Below, in pieces: positions 1 through 8,780 of a DNA stretch of 64,000 nt. The DNA is from Bacillus sp. 103mf (GTDB lineage Bacteria > Bacillota > Bacilli > Bacillales > Bacillaceae_G): positions 1 through 64,000 of the forward strand of contig NZ_FPAF01000017.1 in assembly GCF_900116295.1 (NCBI RefSeq), given 5' to 3'. The position numbers and the translations under genes were made by a program. The notes beneath the pieces are model-generated. The model was given only the letters and a program-made list of their open reading frames with translations. It had not been told where the DNA came from and searched no databases. Positions within the stretch are counted from its first letter, which is position 1. Every line of letters starts with the position of its first letter.

Positions 1-91
1 TGGCAGAGAAGAAGGGATTCGAACCCTCGCACCGCGTAAGCGATCTACTCCCTTAGCAGGGGAGCCCCTTGAGCCACTTGGGTACTTCTCT
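1..91 (-). tRNA. tRNA-Ser (anticodon GCU)
   Basis: The minus strand folds as a class II tRNA. The 7-bp acceptor stem is AGAGAAG with CTTCTCT, followed by G and an encoded CCA at positions 3-1. The anticodon loop CTGCTAA gives anticodon GCT, and there is a long variable arm typical of serine tRNAs and a T-arm containing GGTTCGAATCC. The next tRNA lies 8 bp away, so the two are probably cut from one transcript. Confidence 0.95.
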
Positions 92-99
92 ATATTATA

Positions 100-174
100 T
101 GGCTCCGCAGGTAGGACTCGAACCTACGACCGATCGGTTAACAGCCGATAGCTCTACCACTGAGCTACTGCGGA
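100..174 (-). tRNA. tRNA-Asn (anticodon GUU)
   Basis: On the minus strand the acceptor stem TCCGCAG pairs with CTGCGGA, the D-arm contains AGCTCAGTGGTAGAGC, the anticodon loop CTGTTAA gives GTT, and the T-arm contains GGTTCGAGTCC. CCA is encoded. It precedes tRNA-Ser in transcription order and is likely cotranscribed with it. Confidence 0.95.
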
Positions 175-279
175 ATAAAAAAGATATTTTTTATCTTATA
201 AAAAATCATTTTACAAGTCAAGCACTTCCTACAATGTCTTGTAGTGAGCTGACATGTTTATAATATACTGGATTGATTT

Positions 280-744
280 TTAACTGTCAAGGTGTTTTTT
301 CACCTGCTTCAAACGCCCTTTACACTTTCCGCAAACGTAGCGATTTGTATCCATTCTTCTCCTTCTTATATATTGAAAGCCACACGATAAACAAACATAT
401 ATGTATTGTTTCTTCTCTTTCCTCTCATCGGGGATTCTTTTGCAAAAACGCGGCGCATCTACCTTATTCAACAACTCACGAAAATCCCTATCCCTATGTT
501 GATACCCTTTTCTCATAAGGTGTAAATGATAATGACAAAGCTCATGCTTAATTACTGCAATTAATTCCTTTTCTCCATAAGTTTGATAATAACGATAATT
601 TAATTCTATATTGTGTGTCCCCAATATATACCGTCCGCCTGTCGTACGTAAACGTTTATTAAATGTTGCTTTATGCAAAAAAGGTCTCGCAAAATATTTT
701 ATCGATACTTCCTCCACTAATCCCTGAATATCTATTTCACGCAT
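280..744 (-). CDS. SprT-like zinc metalloprotease-fold protein (YdcK type)
   Basis: The 154-residue product has the SprT-family zinc motif HELCH at residues 67-71 and a C-terminal zinc ribbon with CxxC pairs at 118/121 and 138/141. SprT-like proteins are related to DNA-protein crosslink proteases such as Spartan, but the bacillary members have no settled role. The reading frame is open 17 codons upstream. I chose the ATG at 744 because GGAGAG lies at proper spacing and the first conserved residues (MREIDIQG) start there. The neighbours cmpA and tex match the order in other Bacillus chromosomes. Cytoplasmic; no signal peptide. Confidence 0.85.
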   Translation of the reverse strand: MREIDIQGLVEEVSIKYFARPFLHKATFNKRLRTTGGRYILGTHNIELNYRYYQTYGEKELIAVIKHELCHYHLHLMRKGYQHRDRDFRELLNKVDAPRFCKRIPDERKEKKQYIYVCLSCGFQYIRRRRMDTNRYVCGKCKGRLKQVKKHLDS

Positions 745-851
745 CCTTATCTCTCCTACCCATAAAAATAAATCTACACGTCTTTTTTGTCTCATGCATA
801 CATTAAATAGTACATATACCCATCCTCATTCCTGTAAAAGGAGGGATTCAT

Positions 852-965
852 ATGCCAGCATGGCTTCGCAAACAAATGCGGCGTGCTTATTATGAAAAAA
901 ACCGCTATCAAATTAAATTACTTAACGAATGCTGGTTTTTTTATAAAAAAAAGCAACATCCTTAG
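852..965 (+). CDS. cmpA: cortex morphogenetic protein CmpA
   Basis: This is a 37-codon gene on the plus strand, divergent from the sprT-like gene. It starts with MPAWLRKQMRRAYYEKN and contains YQIKLLNECWFFY, which matches my memory of B. subtilis CmpA (same length, same WLKKQM and YQIKLLNQCW blocks) in the same place between ydcK and tex. CmpA is a sporulation protein of the mother cell that works with ClpXP to degrade SpoIVA when the spore envelope is misassembled. AAGGAGGG lies 7 bp before the ATG. The gene is short enough to be missed by automatic callers. Recognition rests on recalled sequence, not on an alignment. Confidence 0.85.
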   Translation: MPAWLRKQMRRAYYEKNRYQIKLLNECWFFYKKKQHP

Positions 966-1056
966 TAAACAAAGGGAGCGGACTAACATTCCACTCCCCT
1001 TTCATTCAACTAATAGAAAAGTTATTCATAGGCGCGGCACCCAATCATTCATTTTT

Positions 1057-3228
1057 TCAGCCTTCTGTCGGCAGCATAGATAAGGCGACGCGTCCCTTTT
1101 TCATATCAATCTCATCGACCCACACTTTTACAATTTGTCCGACAGAAACAATATCTAATGGGTGTTTTACAAACTGCTTACTCATTTTAGAAATATGAAC
1201 CAATCCATCTTGCTTCACACCAATATCTACAAAAGCACCAAAATCAACAACATTCCGAACTGTACCTTCCAATTCCATACCGCGTTTTAAATCTTCTAGT
1301 TTTAAGATACCTTTTTTAAGAAGCGGCTTTGGTAATTCATCACGTAAGTCTCGCTCTGGACGAATAAGGGCATCAATAATATCGCGCAGCGTAGGTTCGC
1401 CAATATTTATTTGCTCTGATAACGAGGAGATTTCTACTTCCTCTAAACATTTTTGCAAATGGGGTTGTCCAACATCTGTAATAGATAATCCTAAACTTTT
1501 CAATAATAACTCCACATTCTTATATTGCTCTGGATGAATACTCGTTCGATCAAGCGGATTCTCACCTTCTACTACACGTAGAAAACCGATACATTGTTCA
1601 TATGTCTTTGCACCTAAGCGCGGTATATCTTTCAGTTCAGCACGTTTCGTAAACTTCCCGCTCTCTTCACGTTTTTTTACAATATTTTTCGCAACAGTTT
1701 TTGATAAACCAGAAACATATTGCAGCAAGGAAACCGAAGCCGTATTTACGTTCACTCCAACTTGGTTTACAGCTGTTTCAACAACAAACGTTAATGATTC
1801 ATTCAACCGTTTTTGCGACACATCATGCTGGTATTGTCCCACACCAACAGATTTCGGATCAATCTTCACTAATTCTGCAAGCGGATCTTGCAAACGTCTT
1901 CCAATGGAAACTGCACTTCTTTCTTCAACTTGTAAATTAGGAAACTCTTCTCTCGCTAAATCTGATGCAGAATACACACTTGCACCAGCTTCATTAACAA
2001 TAATATAAAACACATCACGCACAGCCTCCTGTAGTACATCTACTACAAATTCTTCTGTTTCACGAGAAGCCGTACCATTTCCAATTGCAATTACTTCTAC
2101 TTCATACTTTTCTAAAATTGAAATACACTTCTTTTTCGCTTCTTCATATTTCTGAACAGGCGGATGCGGATAGATGACATCAATATAAAGCACTTTCCCT
2201 GTATCATCTACAACTGCCAGTTTACATCCTGTACGATAAGCCGGATCTACAGCCAATACTACTTTCCCCTTCATCGGCGGTTGTAACAATAAATTTCGTA
2301 AATTCTCTGAAAAAATATGAATTGCTTGTTCTTCTGCTACTTCTGTTAACTCTTTACGAATTTCCCTTTCAATAGACGGTTGAATTAAACGCTTATAACC
2401 ATCTTCCATCGCTTCTTGTACATAAGAAGCACTTGACGCGTATGAATTATGAATTACTTTTTTATGTAAAAATTGAAGAATGTCTTCAACCGGAGGAACA
2501 ATTGTTATTTTTAAAATTTCTTCTTTTTCACCGCGATTCATAGCCAATATACGATGAGGAACAACCTTTTGCAGCGGCTCTTCATAGCCATAATACATTT
2601 CATATACATTTTTTTCGTCTTTTTCTTCATCTTTTACAACTGCTGAAATCGTTCCTTTTCTAAAGGTAGTATTACGAATCCAACTACGATAAGATGCTTC
2701 ATCGGACACATATTCCGCAACAATGTCTTTTGCACCCTGCAGTGCTTCTTCTGGTGATTGGACTTCTTTCCCCTCATTTACGAACATTTTTGCTTTTTCT
2801 AGCACATCATCCTTCGCAAACGTTAATAGCCAATCTGCTAAAGGTTCTAATCCCTTCTCTTTCGCAATTGTCGCTTTTGTTCTTCGTTTTTCTTTATATG
2901 GACGATATAAATCCTCCACTTCTTGTAGTTTTGTTGCAGATACAATGTTACGACGCAATTCTTCTGTAAGCTTTCCCTTTTCATGAATTAAACGCAACAC
3001 TTCTTCTTTACGATTTTCAAGCTGAGTGATATATTGCCATCTTTCTAAAATCGAACGAATTTGCACCTCGTCTAACGAATTTGTCCATTCTTTTCGATAA
3101 CGAGCAATAAAAGGGACTGTATTACCTTCCTCTGTTAACTCAATAACATGACGAACTTGCTTCTCTGAAAAATTCAATTCTTTCGCTAACATTTTCATTA
3201 ATTCTTGGCGGTTATCTACCATTTCCAT
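1057..3228 (-). CDS. tex: Tex family S1 RNA-binding protein (YdcI type)
   Basis: The 723-residue product has the full Tex layout: an N-terminal helical region, a YqgF/RNase H-like domain beginning near residue 320 (VVLAVDPAYRTG), helix-hairpin-helix repeats near 500-570 (YVSGLSKTVAKNIV) and a C-terminal S1 domain (GTVRNVVDFGAFVDIG) ending near 715. Tex proteins bind RNA and are linked to transcription and translation; the precise role is unsettled. A TTG at 3249 is also in frame but lies inside the ribosome binding site AAGGAGG, so the ATG at 3228 is preferred; TTG at 3234 is possible. A terminator separates it from the toxin gene upstream. Confidence 0.9.
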   Translation of the reverse strand: MEMVDNRQELMKMLAKELNFSEKQVRHVIELTEEGNTVPFIARYRKEWTNSLDEVQIRSILERWQYITQLENRKEEVLRLIHEKGKLTEELRRNIVSATKLQEVEDLYRPYKEKRRTKATIAKEKGLEPLADWLLTFAKDDVLEKAKMFVNEGKEVQSPEEALQGAKDIVAEYVSDEASYRSWIRNTTFRKGTISAVVKDEEKDEKNVYEMYYGYEEPLQKVVPHRILAMNRGEKEEILKITIVPPVEDILQFLHKKVIHNSYASSASYVQEAMEDGYKRLIQPSIEREIRKELTEVAEEQAIHIFSENLRNLLLQPPMKGKVVLAVDPAYRTGCKLAVVDDTGKVLYIDVIYPHPPVQKYEEAKKKCISILEKYEVEVIAIGNGTASRETEEFVVDVLQEAVRDVFYIIVNEAGASVYSASDLAREEFPNLQVEERSAVSIGRRLQDPLAELVKIDPKSVGVGQYQHDVSQKRLNESLTFVVETAVNQVGVNVNTASVSLLQYVSGLSKTVAKNIVKKREESGKFTKRAELKDIPRLGAKTYEQCIGFLRVVEGENPLDRTSIHPEQYKNVELLLKSLGLSITDVGQPHLQKCLEEVEISSLSEQINIGEPTLRDIIDALIRPERDLRDELPKPLLKKGILKLEDLKRGMELEGTVRNVVDFGAFVDIGVKQDGLVHISKMSKQFVKHPLDIVSVGQIVKVWVDEIDMKKGRVALSMLPTEG

Positions 3229-3253
3229 TTGCAACAAAACCTCCTTCAATAAT

Positions 3254-3284
3254 AAAAAAAGTTGCTCTTAAAAGAGAGCAACTT
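3254..3284 (-). terminator. intrinsic terminator after ndoA
   Basis: GTTGCTCT and AGAGAGCAAC form a stem at 3261-3282, followed on the minus strand by a run of seven T. It lies 11 bp beyond the ndoA stop and about 25 bp before tex, so it should end the ndoAI-ndoA transcript. Confidence 0.8.
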
Positions 3285-3294
3285 CAACGTTGAA

Positions 3295-3645
3295 CTAAAA
3301 ATCTATCAGTCCTAGACTAATTTGCAGAGCTTCATCTACACGATTCATCATCAGATCATCTAACTGAGTGATTTTGTCCGTTAAGCGCTGCTTATCGATT
3401 GTTCGAATCTGTTCGAGCAAGATAACCGAATCTCTCTCAAATCCATACTTTTTTGCATCGATTTCCACATGGGTGGGCAATTTTGCTTTCTGAATCTGTG
3501 CAGTAATGGCCGCCACAATTACAGTAGGACTAAAGCGATTCCCAATGTCATTTTGAATGACAAGAACCGGACGAACGCCTCCTTGCTCAGAACCAACAAC
3601 TGGGGAAAGGTCTGCAAAATACACGTCGCCGCGTTTTACAATCAA
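3295..3645 (-). CDS. ndoA: type II toxin EndoA (MazF/PemK family mRNA interferase)
   Basis: The 116-residue MazF-fold protein has the family opening [21 protein letters not shown] and the RPVLVIQND strand that shapes the RNA site. EndoA cuts single-stranded RNA (UACAU in B. subtilis) and is neutralised by the antitoxin encoded just upstream. Translation starts at a TTG (3645) behind GGGGGG, which may keep toxin synthesis below that of the antitoxin. The gap to the antitoxin gene is 4 bp, so the pair is translationally linked. Length and gene order are normal for the family, and nothing looks broken. Confidence 0.95.
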   Translation of the reverse strand: MIVKRGDVYFADLSPVVGSEQGGVRPVLVIQNDIGNRFSPTVIVAAITAQIQKAKLPTHVEIDAKKYGFERDSVILLEQIRTIDKQRLTDKITQLDDLMMNRVDEALQISLGLIDF

Positions 3646-3649
3646 AAGA

Positions 3650-3937
3650 TTACCCCCCGCTAACTAAGCGTTCTACTGTATGAGCTGCTTCATACTCTGC
3701 TAAGAAAGCTTCAGATGCAATACCAAGATTGATTTTTCCCATTTCAATGTACCCACGTCTCATTGATTCATGCTGGTAGCGCTTCTTCGTTTTATGTTGG
3801 CGCAATAGCAATTGTGTTGCCTGGCAAATAAGTTCATGGCGATTCTTATTCTCTTGTTTTCCAATTCCGTCTAATTCTGTTACCACTTGTTTCGGCAACC
3901 GAACAACGATTTCAGTAGTTACACTTGATTCGGACAC
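3650..3937 (-). CDS. ndoAI: antitoxin EndoAI (ribbon-helix-helix/CopG type)
   Basis: The 95-residue protein has a ribbon-helix-helix DNA-binding N-terminus ([16 protein letters not shown], then [16 protein letters not shown]) and a basic or acidic C-terminal tail that would wrap the toxin. In this family the antitoxin blocks EndoA and represses its own operon. The start is a GTG at 3937 behind GGAGGTG. The alr gene follows the same strand upstream, about 240 bp away, as in B. subtilis. Confidence 0.93.
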   Translation of the reverse strand: MSESSVTTEIVVRLPKQVVTELDGIGKQENKNRHELICQATQLLLRQHKTKKRYQHESMRRGYIEMGKINLGIASEAFLAEYEAAHTVERLVSGG

Positions 3938-4176
3938 AAAAATACACCTCCACCGTCAACTACACACACATATATGACACCTATTGTAATAATACCATTG
4001 TATAGGGCCTGTTGCAAAGACTTCCTAATGTCTTGTTTTATGTTTTCCAACTTGGAAATAAAACATTCATTTCTCTGTACTTTTCTATGTTATTCTTCTA
4101 AAGCGAGTTTCCCAAATTGCCATCTAGTAAAAAACATTGCTATTATAAGCATACATTTAAACTCCGGAAGCCCCTT

Positions 4177-5346
4177 TTATATATCACTCAAATAATTTAC
4201 CACCTCTACAACTTTTCCATTTTTCACATATACACGTGGAACACGAAAACTAATCGTTGCAATCAATTCATAATTAATTGTCCCTAAATACTCTGCAACC
4301 TCAGTAACACTAATATACTGATCGTCTTGTCTTCCAATTATAGTGACTTTTGTCCCAAGCGGTACTTCATATGGCATGTGAAGCATCAGCATATCCATTG
4401 TAATTCTCCCCACAATTGGCACTCTTATACCATTTACAAGAACTTTAAGTCCTTGCAACCTACGCAACCAACCATCAGCATATCCAACGGGCAATGTAGC
4501 AATCCATTCTTCTTTTTCTGTTCGATAAGTGACGCCATAACTAATACCATCACCTTTTATCACCTGTTTTATATGCGCAACCGTTGTATGCCAAGACAAT
4601 GCCGGTTCAAGCTTAATTGGTAAAAAAGGGCCGATCTGTATAGATGGAGTCAATCCATACATCGCAATTCCTATTCTGACGGCATTAAAAGTAATGTTTT
4701 GAAAACGTAAAGTTGTCGCACTATTAGCTGTATGAATAAACTTTGGATTCACTCCAAATTCTTTTAGCCAGCTTAATTGTTCTAAAAAAGTATTATACTG
4801 CTTATCAAAGTAAGTTGTTACTACTTCATCAGCTGTTGCAAAATGAGTATAAACTCCTTCAAACTTAAGAAAGGGAGCACCTTGTAGACTCTTTAGAAAT
4901 TCTTTCAATTCATCTTTTTCACGAATTCCAATTCTCCCCATCCCACTATCGAAGTTAAGATGAAAATGTAATGAATCTGAAGAACACCACACCTTCTTCG
5001 CTATTTCTATCCATTCTTTTTGAAATACAGTTAATGTAACATCATTCTCCGCTGCCACATTAACATCTTCTGGACGTGAAGGACCTAATACTAAAATAGG
5101 CGATTTAATTCCAGCTCTTCTCAAAACCAAAGCTTCATCTAAAAAAGCAACAGCTAACCTTGTTGCCCCCGCCGCTAATGCTGCACTTGCAACTTGCACT
5201 GATCCATGACCATATGCATTTGCTTTCACAACAGCAAAAATCTCTACACCTTTCGGGATAATAGACTTAATACGAGTTAAATTCTCATAAATCGCATCTA
5301 AGTTTACCTCGATCCACGTATCACGATAAAATGGCGATTTTTCCAT
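4177..5346 (-). CDS. alr: alanine racemase
   Basis: The 389-residue PLP enzyme interconverts L- and D-alanine for peptidoglycan. The N-terminal TIM barrel carries the PLP lysine in VVKANAYGHG (K41). The second catalytic residue, a tyrosine, is in the GISYGVTYR segment, and the C-terminal beta domain includes GRITMDMLM. Start ATG at 5346 follows AGGAAGTG. It lies between the YdcC-like lipoprotein and ndoAI, the conserved Bacillus order. Ddl and MurF, which use its product, are encoded about 6 kb away on the same strand. Confidence 0.96.
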   Translation of the reverse strand: MEKSPFYRDTWIEVNLDAIYENLTRIKSIIPKGVEIFAVVKANAYGHGSVQVASAALAAGATRLAVAFLDEALVLRRAGIKSPILVLGPSRPEDVNVAAENDVTLTVFQKEWIEIAKKVWCSSDSLHFHLNFDSGMGRIGIREKDELKEFLKSLQGAPFLKFEGVYTHFATADEVVTTYFDKQYNTFLEQLSWLKEFGVNPKFIHTANSATTLRFQNITFNAVRIGIAMYGLTPSIQIGPFLPIKLEPALSWHTTVAHIKQVIKGDGISYGVTYRTEKEEWIATLPVGYADGWLRRLQGLKVLVNGIRVPIVGRITMDMLMLHMPYEVPLGTKVTIIGRQDDQYISVTEVAEYLGTINYELIATISFRVPRVYVKNGKVVEVVNYLSDI

Positions 5347-5446
5347 CTAGAAAAAACACTTCCTTTATACGATATGCAAAGCTTATTCTTTTATATTCAC
5401 TTTTTTCTCACCTTTATTTCATCAGATTACATAAAAATTTTTATCA

Positions 5447-5541
5447 ATAAAGTGAAACTTCCATCAGTGGTTTTTTTTTTATCCCCCATCTAGCTTCCTT
5501 GTTTCTCTCTGCATCTTGAGTGCCCGTTAAAGCGGGATAAA
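5447..5541 (+). repeat. bcr1-type repeat, core-deleted (plus orientation)
   Basis: Starts ATAAAGTGAAACTTCCATC and ends TGCCCGTTAAAGCGGGATAAA, so it is bounded by a direct ATAAA repeat. Compared with the copy at 47024-47172 about 50 bp of the middle is missing. The ends match the dispersed bcr1 element of the B. cereus group, which is known to create a TTTAT duplication. It sits between alr and the YdcC-like gene. Confidence 0.8.
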
Positions 5542-5594
5542 TTAAACCGTGCTAAAAAACGTGGTGTACACTGTAGTCACCACGTCTTAGTTGT

Positions 5595-6605
5595 TTACTT
5601 TACTTGTTTCTGAGTCACAGAGCGTGCTACCATTAATAATTCTTCTTGTTTCAAACCTTTTGATACAAGCATATACTCCGCCCCATTATGTGACCATGTA
5701 ACAGAATCTTTTGTTAATGCCCCAATAGTGAAACCTAAATCAACAGGCTCCCCGCTTACACTTTGCATAGCAATAGTTGGTGCTACTTTCGCCTTTTCTT
5801 GTATTAATGTAAAACTCTTCTTATTACCAGTGTACGTGAGAATGCTACGTTTTCCATTATCTTCATTAAATTCTTTCTCTTCTTTTAAAGTCATGCCTTG
5901 TGGTGTATCACTTGGGTACAAAACAGCTAATGGTTTTTCTTGTTGAGCTGCCGTTTGTATATCTACTTGTGCTCTAGACATATTTTGCTTCGTATCAAAT
6001 GCACCTTTATCAAATTTCGCATCAAACTTTACTTTCGAAAAATCTACTTGCACAAGAACATTTTGATCGTTATCCATCAACTTCACCGAAACAGGCGATA
6101 AATCTTTTTTATTAAATGTAATTTGTTGCCTTGGCAACATATTTTGATGATGATAGTTTGTTTTTGTTTCAAACACATAATATTTGTCTGTTTTCTTAAA
6201 CGAACGGTCCTTATCATTCAAAATATCCCTTACAAGTGATTCATATAAATATGCTTGACTGCTATTTTGCGGCCAATCACTTTGAAAGCGAAAACTTTTA
6301 TTTAAAGATGGAGTAAGAACAAACACACCTTCATCATTTCGTAAAATAATTTGACTTTGATCTTTCTTTGCGTTTTTTAAATTAACTCGGTAATACGAGG
6401 GCTTACTATACCAAACTTCAACATCATACACTTGTGGTTCATTTCCTGTTTTAATCGATAGTTTCGCTTCGGCTTGATAGCTTTTCATGTCTTTTACTCT
6501 TTCATTCAAATCTTGCACAACATCTTCTTTCTTCTTCTCCATGCAACCTGCTAACAGAAAAACGGTCAACAAACCGACAATAAACAAAAATAGCCGCCTT
6601 TTCAT
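5595..6605 (-). CDS. LolA-like outer-surface lipoprotein (YdcC family)
   Basis: The 336-residue lipoprotein has a signal peptide whose lipobox is LLAGC (cysteine 21), so it should be anchored on the outer face of the membrane. The body has the beta-strand pattern of the LolA/YdcC family (VEVWYSKPSYYRVNLKN, QITFNKKDLSPVSV), which binds lipid chains in an open barrel. B. subtilis ydcC is transcribed during sporulation and lies in the same place next to acpS and alr. Substrate unknown. Start ATG at 6605. Confidence 0.85.
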   Translation of the reverse strand: MKRRLFLFIVGLLTVFLLAGCMEKKKEDVVQDLNERVKDMKSYQAEAKLSIKTGNEPQVYDVEVWYSKPSYYRVNLKNAKKDQSQIILRNDEGVFVLTPSLNKSFRFQSDWPQNSSQAYLYESLVRDILNDKDRSFKKTDKYYVFETKTNYHHQNMLPRQQITFNKKDLSPVSVKLMDNDQNVLVQVDFSKVKFDAKFDKGAFDTKQNMSRAQVDIQTAAQQEKPLAVLYPSDTPQGMTLKEEKEFNEDNGKRSILTYTGNKKSFTLIQEKAKVAPTIAMQSVSGEPVDLGFTIGALTKDSVTWSHNGAEYMLVSKGLKQEELLMVARSVTQKQVK

Positions 6606-6698
6606 ACGTTCAGCCCCTTTGTCTCAATAAGTAAGTGGAAGAAAACCTCTTCCTTAACGCTACTCAAATATATGAGACAAGGAGATGAAATATGCAGA

Positions 6699-7058
6699 CT
6701 AGCTTGACGGGCTTTCTAAAACAACCTGCGCTACCGCAAACTCTCGGCTATGGCTAATCGAAAGATGGATAGTATGACTTGTATTCGCAAGCAAAATAGG
6801 TTTTCCTCTTTCATCATTCATAATTTCAATATGCAAAAAACTAACCTCTTTTCCAATTCCAGTACCAAGCGCTTTCGAATACGCTTCTTTCGCTGCAAAG
6901 CGCCCTGCAACAAATTCACTACGTCTCTTTCCTTTTAACGTGTATGCCACTTGGCGCTCATTTTCCGTTAAAATACGCTCTATAAATTTCGGTTGCCCTT
7001 CTATCATCTTTTCAATTCTTTCAATTTCAATAATATCGATTCCAACTCCTACAATCAT
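6699..7058 (-). CDS. acpS: holo-[acyl-carrier-protein] synthase
   Basis: The 119-residue AcpS moves 4'-phosphopantetheine from CoA to the serine of acyl carrier protein. The Mg-binding aspartate is in [13 protein letters not shown] near the start and the WAAKEA-type motif appears as [15 protein letters not shown]. The frame stays open far upstream, but those residues are not AcpS-like; the ATG at 7058 follows AAGGA at good spacing and gives the normal family length. It is divergent from the rhomboid gene, with start codons 88 bp apart. Confidence 0.95.
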   Translation of the reverse strand: MIVGVGIDIIEIERIEKMIEGQPKFIERILTENERQVAYTLKGKRRSEFVAGRFAAKEAYSKALGTGIGKEVSFLHIEIMNDERGKPILLANTSHTIHLSISHSREFAVAQVVLESPSS

Positions 7059-7146
7059 ATCCTTCCGTTCCTTCCTTCTATTTTCTCTCTCACTTTCATA
7101 TTGTAAGAATAACAGACAATACGTTAACAGCAAAAGGAGTGTAAAT

Positions 7147-7716
7147 ATGAATACTCCATTAAAATACTCATTTTCTTCTTTCCCTCCGATTACTACGGCA
7201 CTACTTTTTATACAACTTGTTTTACTATTGTTAGGGAATAAGAGCTTATCTATCGGAATCGCCTGTAACGAGTGTATAGCTGACGGAGAATGGTGGCGAC
7301 TCATTTCTCCATTACTTGTTCATACAACATTTTCTCATTTCCTATCCAATAGCATCTGCTGCTTTGCGCTTGGATTTTCATTAGAAAAACAACTTCATAG
7401 CATTCGATTTTTATTTGTGTTTCTTACGTCTGGAATTACCGGAAATATTGCCTCTTACTTTTTATTTTCGCCCCAATATACTCATACAGGAGCTTCTGGT
7501 GCTATTTTCGGACTACTAGGAGTGCAGCTTTACCTATTCTATATGCAAATTCAGCCTACTAGAAGAAAAGAAATTCTTCTCTTTGTTATCATTTTATTTA
7601 TTCTCCTTGCATTTACATTTCTTGATCCAACAACAAATTCAATTAGCCATCTAACCGGATTACTTACAGGAGCTTGCTTAGGACCATTATTCATAAAAAA
7701 AACAGATGGTACATAA
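7147..7716 (+). CDS. rhomboid family intramembrane serine protease
   Basis: The 189-residue polytopic membrane protein has the catalytic serine in GASGAIFG and the catalytic histidine in the last third ([13 protein letters not shown]), the GxSG...H pair of rhomboids. About six hydrophobic segments are visible. The ATG at 7147 follows AAAGGAG by 7 bp; the open frame upstream overlaps acpS and has no membrane features. Its stop is 2 bp from the convergent uvsE stop. Substrate unknown. Confidence 0.88.
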   Translation: MNTPLKYSFSSFPPITTALLFIQLVLLLLGNKSLSIGIACNECIADGEWWRLISPLLVHTTFSHFLSNSICCFALGFSLEKQLHSIRFLFVFLTSGITGNIASYFLFSPQYTHTGASGAIFGLLGVQLYLFYMQIQPTRRKEILLFVIILFILLAFTFLDPTTNSISHLTGLLTGACLGPLFIKKTDGT

Positions 7717-7718
7717 GC

Positions 7719-8681
7719 TTATTTCACCCAAAAGCTTGCACCATCTATTATCTCCACTCCCGTCTTACCTATCATATCCCTCATCAACCGTAAGAGAGCT
7801 TCGTCTTTTTGTTTCGCTTCTATCATACAGTGAATTTCCGGAACACTTCCTTTTATATATTGCAAAAAAGAAATAAAATAATCAGAATCAATAAAATCGG
7901 CATGCGCCCGCGGATCCTTCCCTTCTCGCGGACTCGAAATATGCATTTTAATCGCCAAAGGGGATTGCTCCCACGTTTGCACAACACGTTCCCAGTGGGT
8001 TTCCCATTCTTCTAAATCATGATTCATCATATGATGATGTAAATCAAAAACTACCGGGGTTCCAAGTTTTTCCCCTAAGTATAGCGTCTCTTTTAAAGAA
8101 AATGTTGTGTCATCATTTTCTAGCATAATCATCTTTTGAATCCATGCTGGAACAAGCGACCAATTTTCAATAAATTGTTCTAGCGCTTGTTCTTTATCCC
8201 CATATGCACCGCCAACATGTAAAACACAACGATGCGTTCTATCGATTCCCATTCCCTGTAGTAACTTCCCATGCATCTGTAATGTTTTTAGAGACTGCTT
8301 TAAAATGGGTGGACGCAATGAATTTAAAACAACAAAATGATCTGGATGAAAGTCAATTCGCATTCCTTTTTGTTTTGCGTATTCTCCAATTTTCCGTAAA
8401 TTTTCTTGCAAAGGCTTTATATAATCCCACCCTAACAATGCCTCATGGTTTGCCAGAGGAATTAATTTCGAACTTAAACGAAAGAATGAAATATCATGTC
8501 CATAATTATGCTTTAACAACCGTAAACAATTCTCCAAATTAGAATTAGAAATCCTCTCTAATTTTTTGATTGCCGCTTCTCGGTCTTGTATTCGCTGAAA
8601 CTGTGCATACGTCATTGTTTGCGAAGGAGAAGCATCCTTGACATGCACACTCATCGCAACATATCCAAGCTTTACAAGCAT
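7719..8681 (-). CDS. uvsE: UV damage endonuclease UvsE
   Basis: The 320-residue UvdE-family TIM-barrel metalloenzyme nicks DNA 5' to UV photoproducts in an alternative excision pathway. Family features seen are the start KLGYVAMSVHVKDASPSQTMT, the metal-binding stretches HPDHFVVLNS, MLENDD and DLHHHMMNH, and EAKQKDEALLRL near the end. Length is typical. Start ATG at 8681 follows GAGGAA. Because cshA upstream ends in its own terminator, uvsE probably has a separate promoter in the short gap. Confidence 0.93.
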   Translation of the reverse strand: MLVKLGYVAMSVHVKDASPSQTMTYAQFQRIQDREAAIKKLERISNSNLENCLRLLKHNYGHDISFFRLSSKLIPLANHEALLGWDYIKPLQENLRKIGEYAKQKGMRIDFHPDHFVVLNSLRPPILKQSLKTLQMHGKLLQGMGIDRTHRCVLHVGGAYGDKEQALEQFIENWSLVPAWIQKMIMLENDDTTFSLKETLYLGEKLGTPVVFDLHHHMMNHDLEEWETHWERVVQTWEQSPLAIKMHISSPREGKDPRAHADFIDSDYFISFLQYIKGSVPEIHCMIEAKQKDEALLRLMRDMIGKTGVEIIDGASFWVK

Positions 8682-8740
8682 TCCATTTCCTCATTTCCGA
8701 TACAAGTTTCTATGTAGTATGTCCAAATGAAGAAACAAAA

Positions 8741-8768
8741 AAGACAGCCTTTCGAAAAAGGCTGTCTC
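8741..8768 (-). terminator. intrinsic terminator after cshA
   Basis: AAGACAGCCTTT pairs with AAAGGCTGTCT and is followed on the minus strand by TTTTTTG. It lies just beyond the cshA stop and before uvsE. Confidence 0.8.
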
Positions 8769-8780
8769 TTTTCTATATAT

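Noticed and set aside
1701-2986. Several plus-strand open frames of 79-91 codons inside tex
   Set aside because: They are antisense shadows of the conserved Tex frame, without ribosome binding sites or family motifs.
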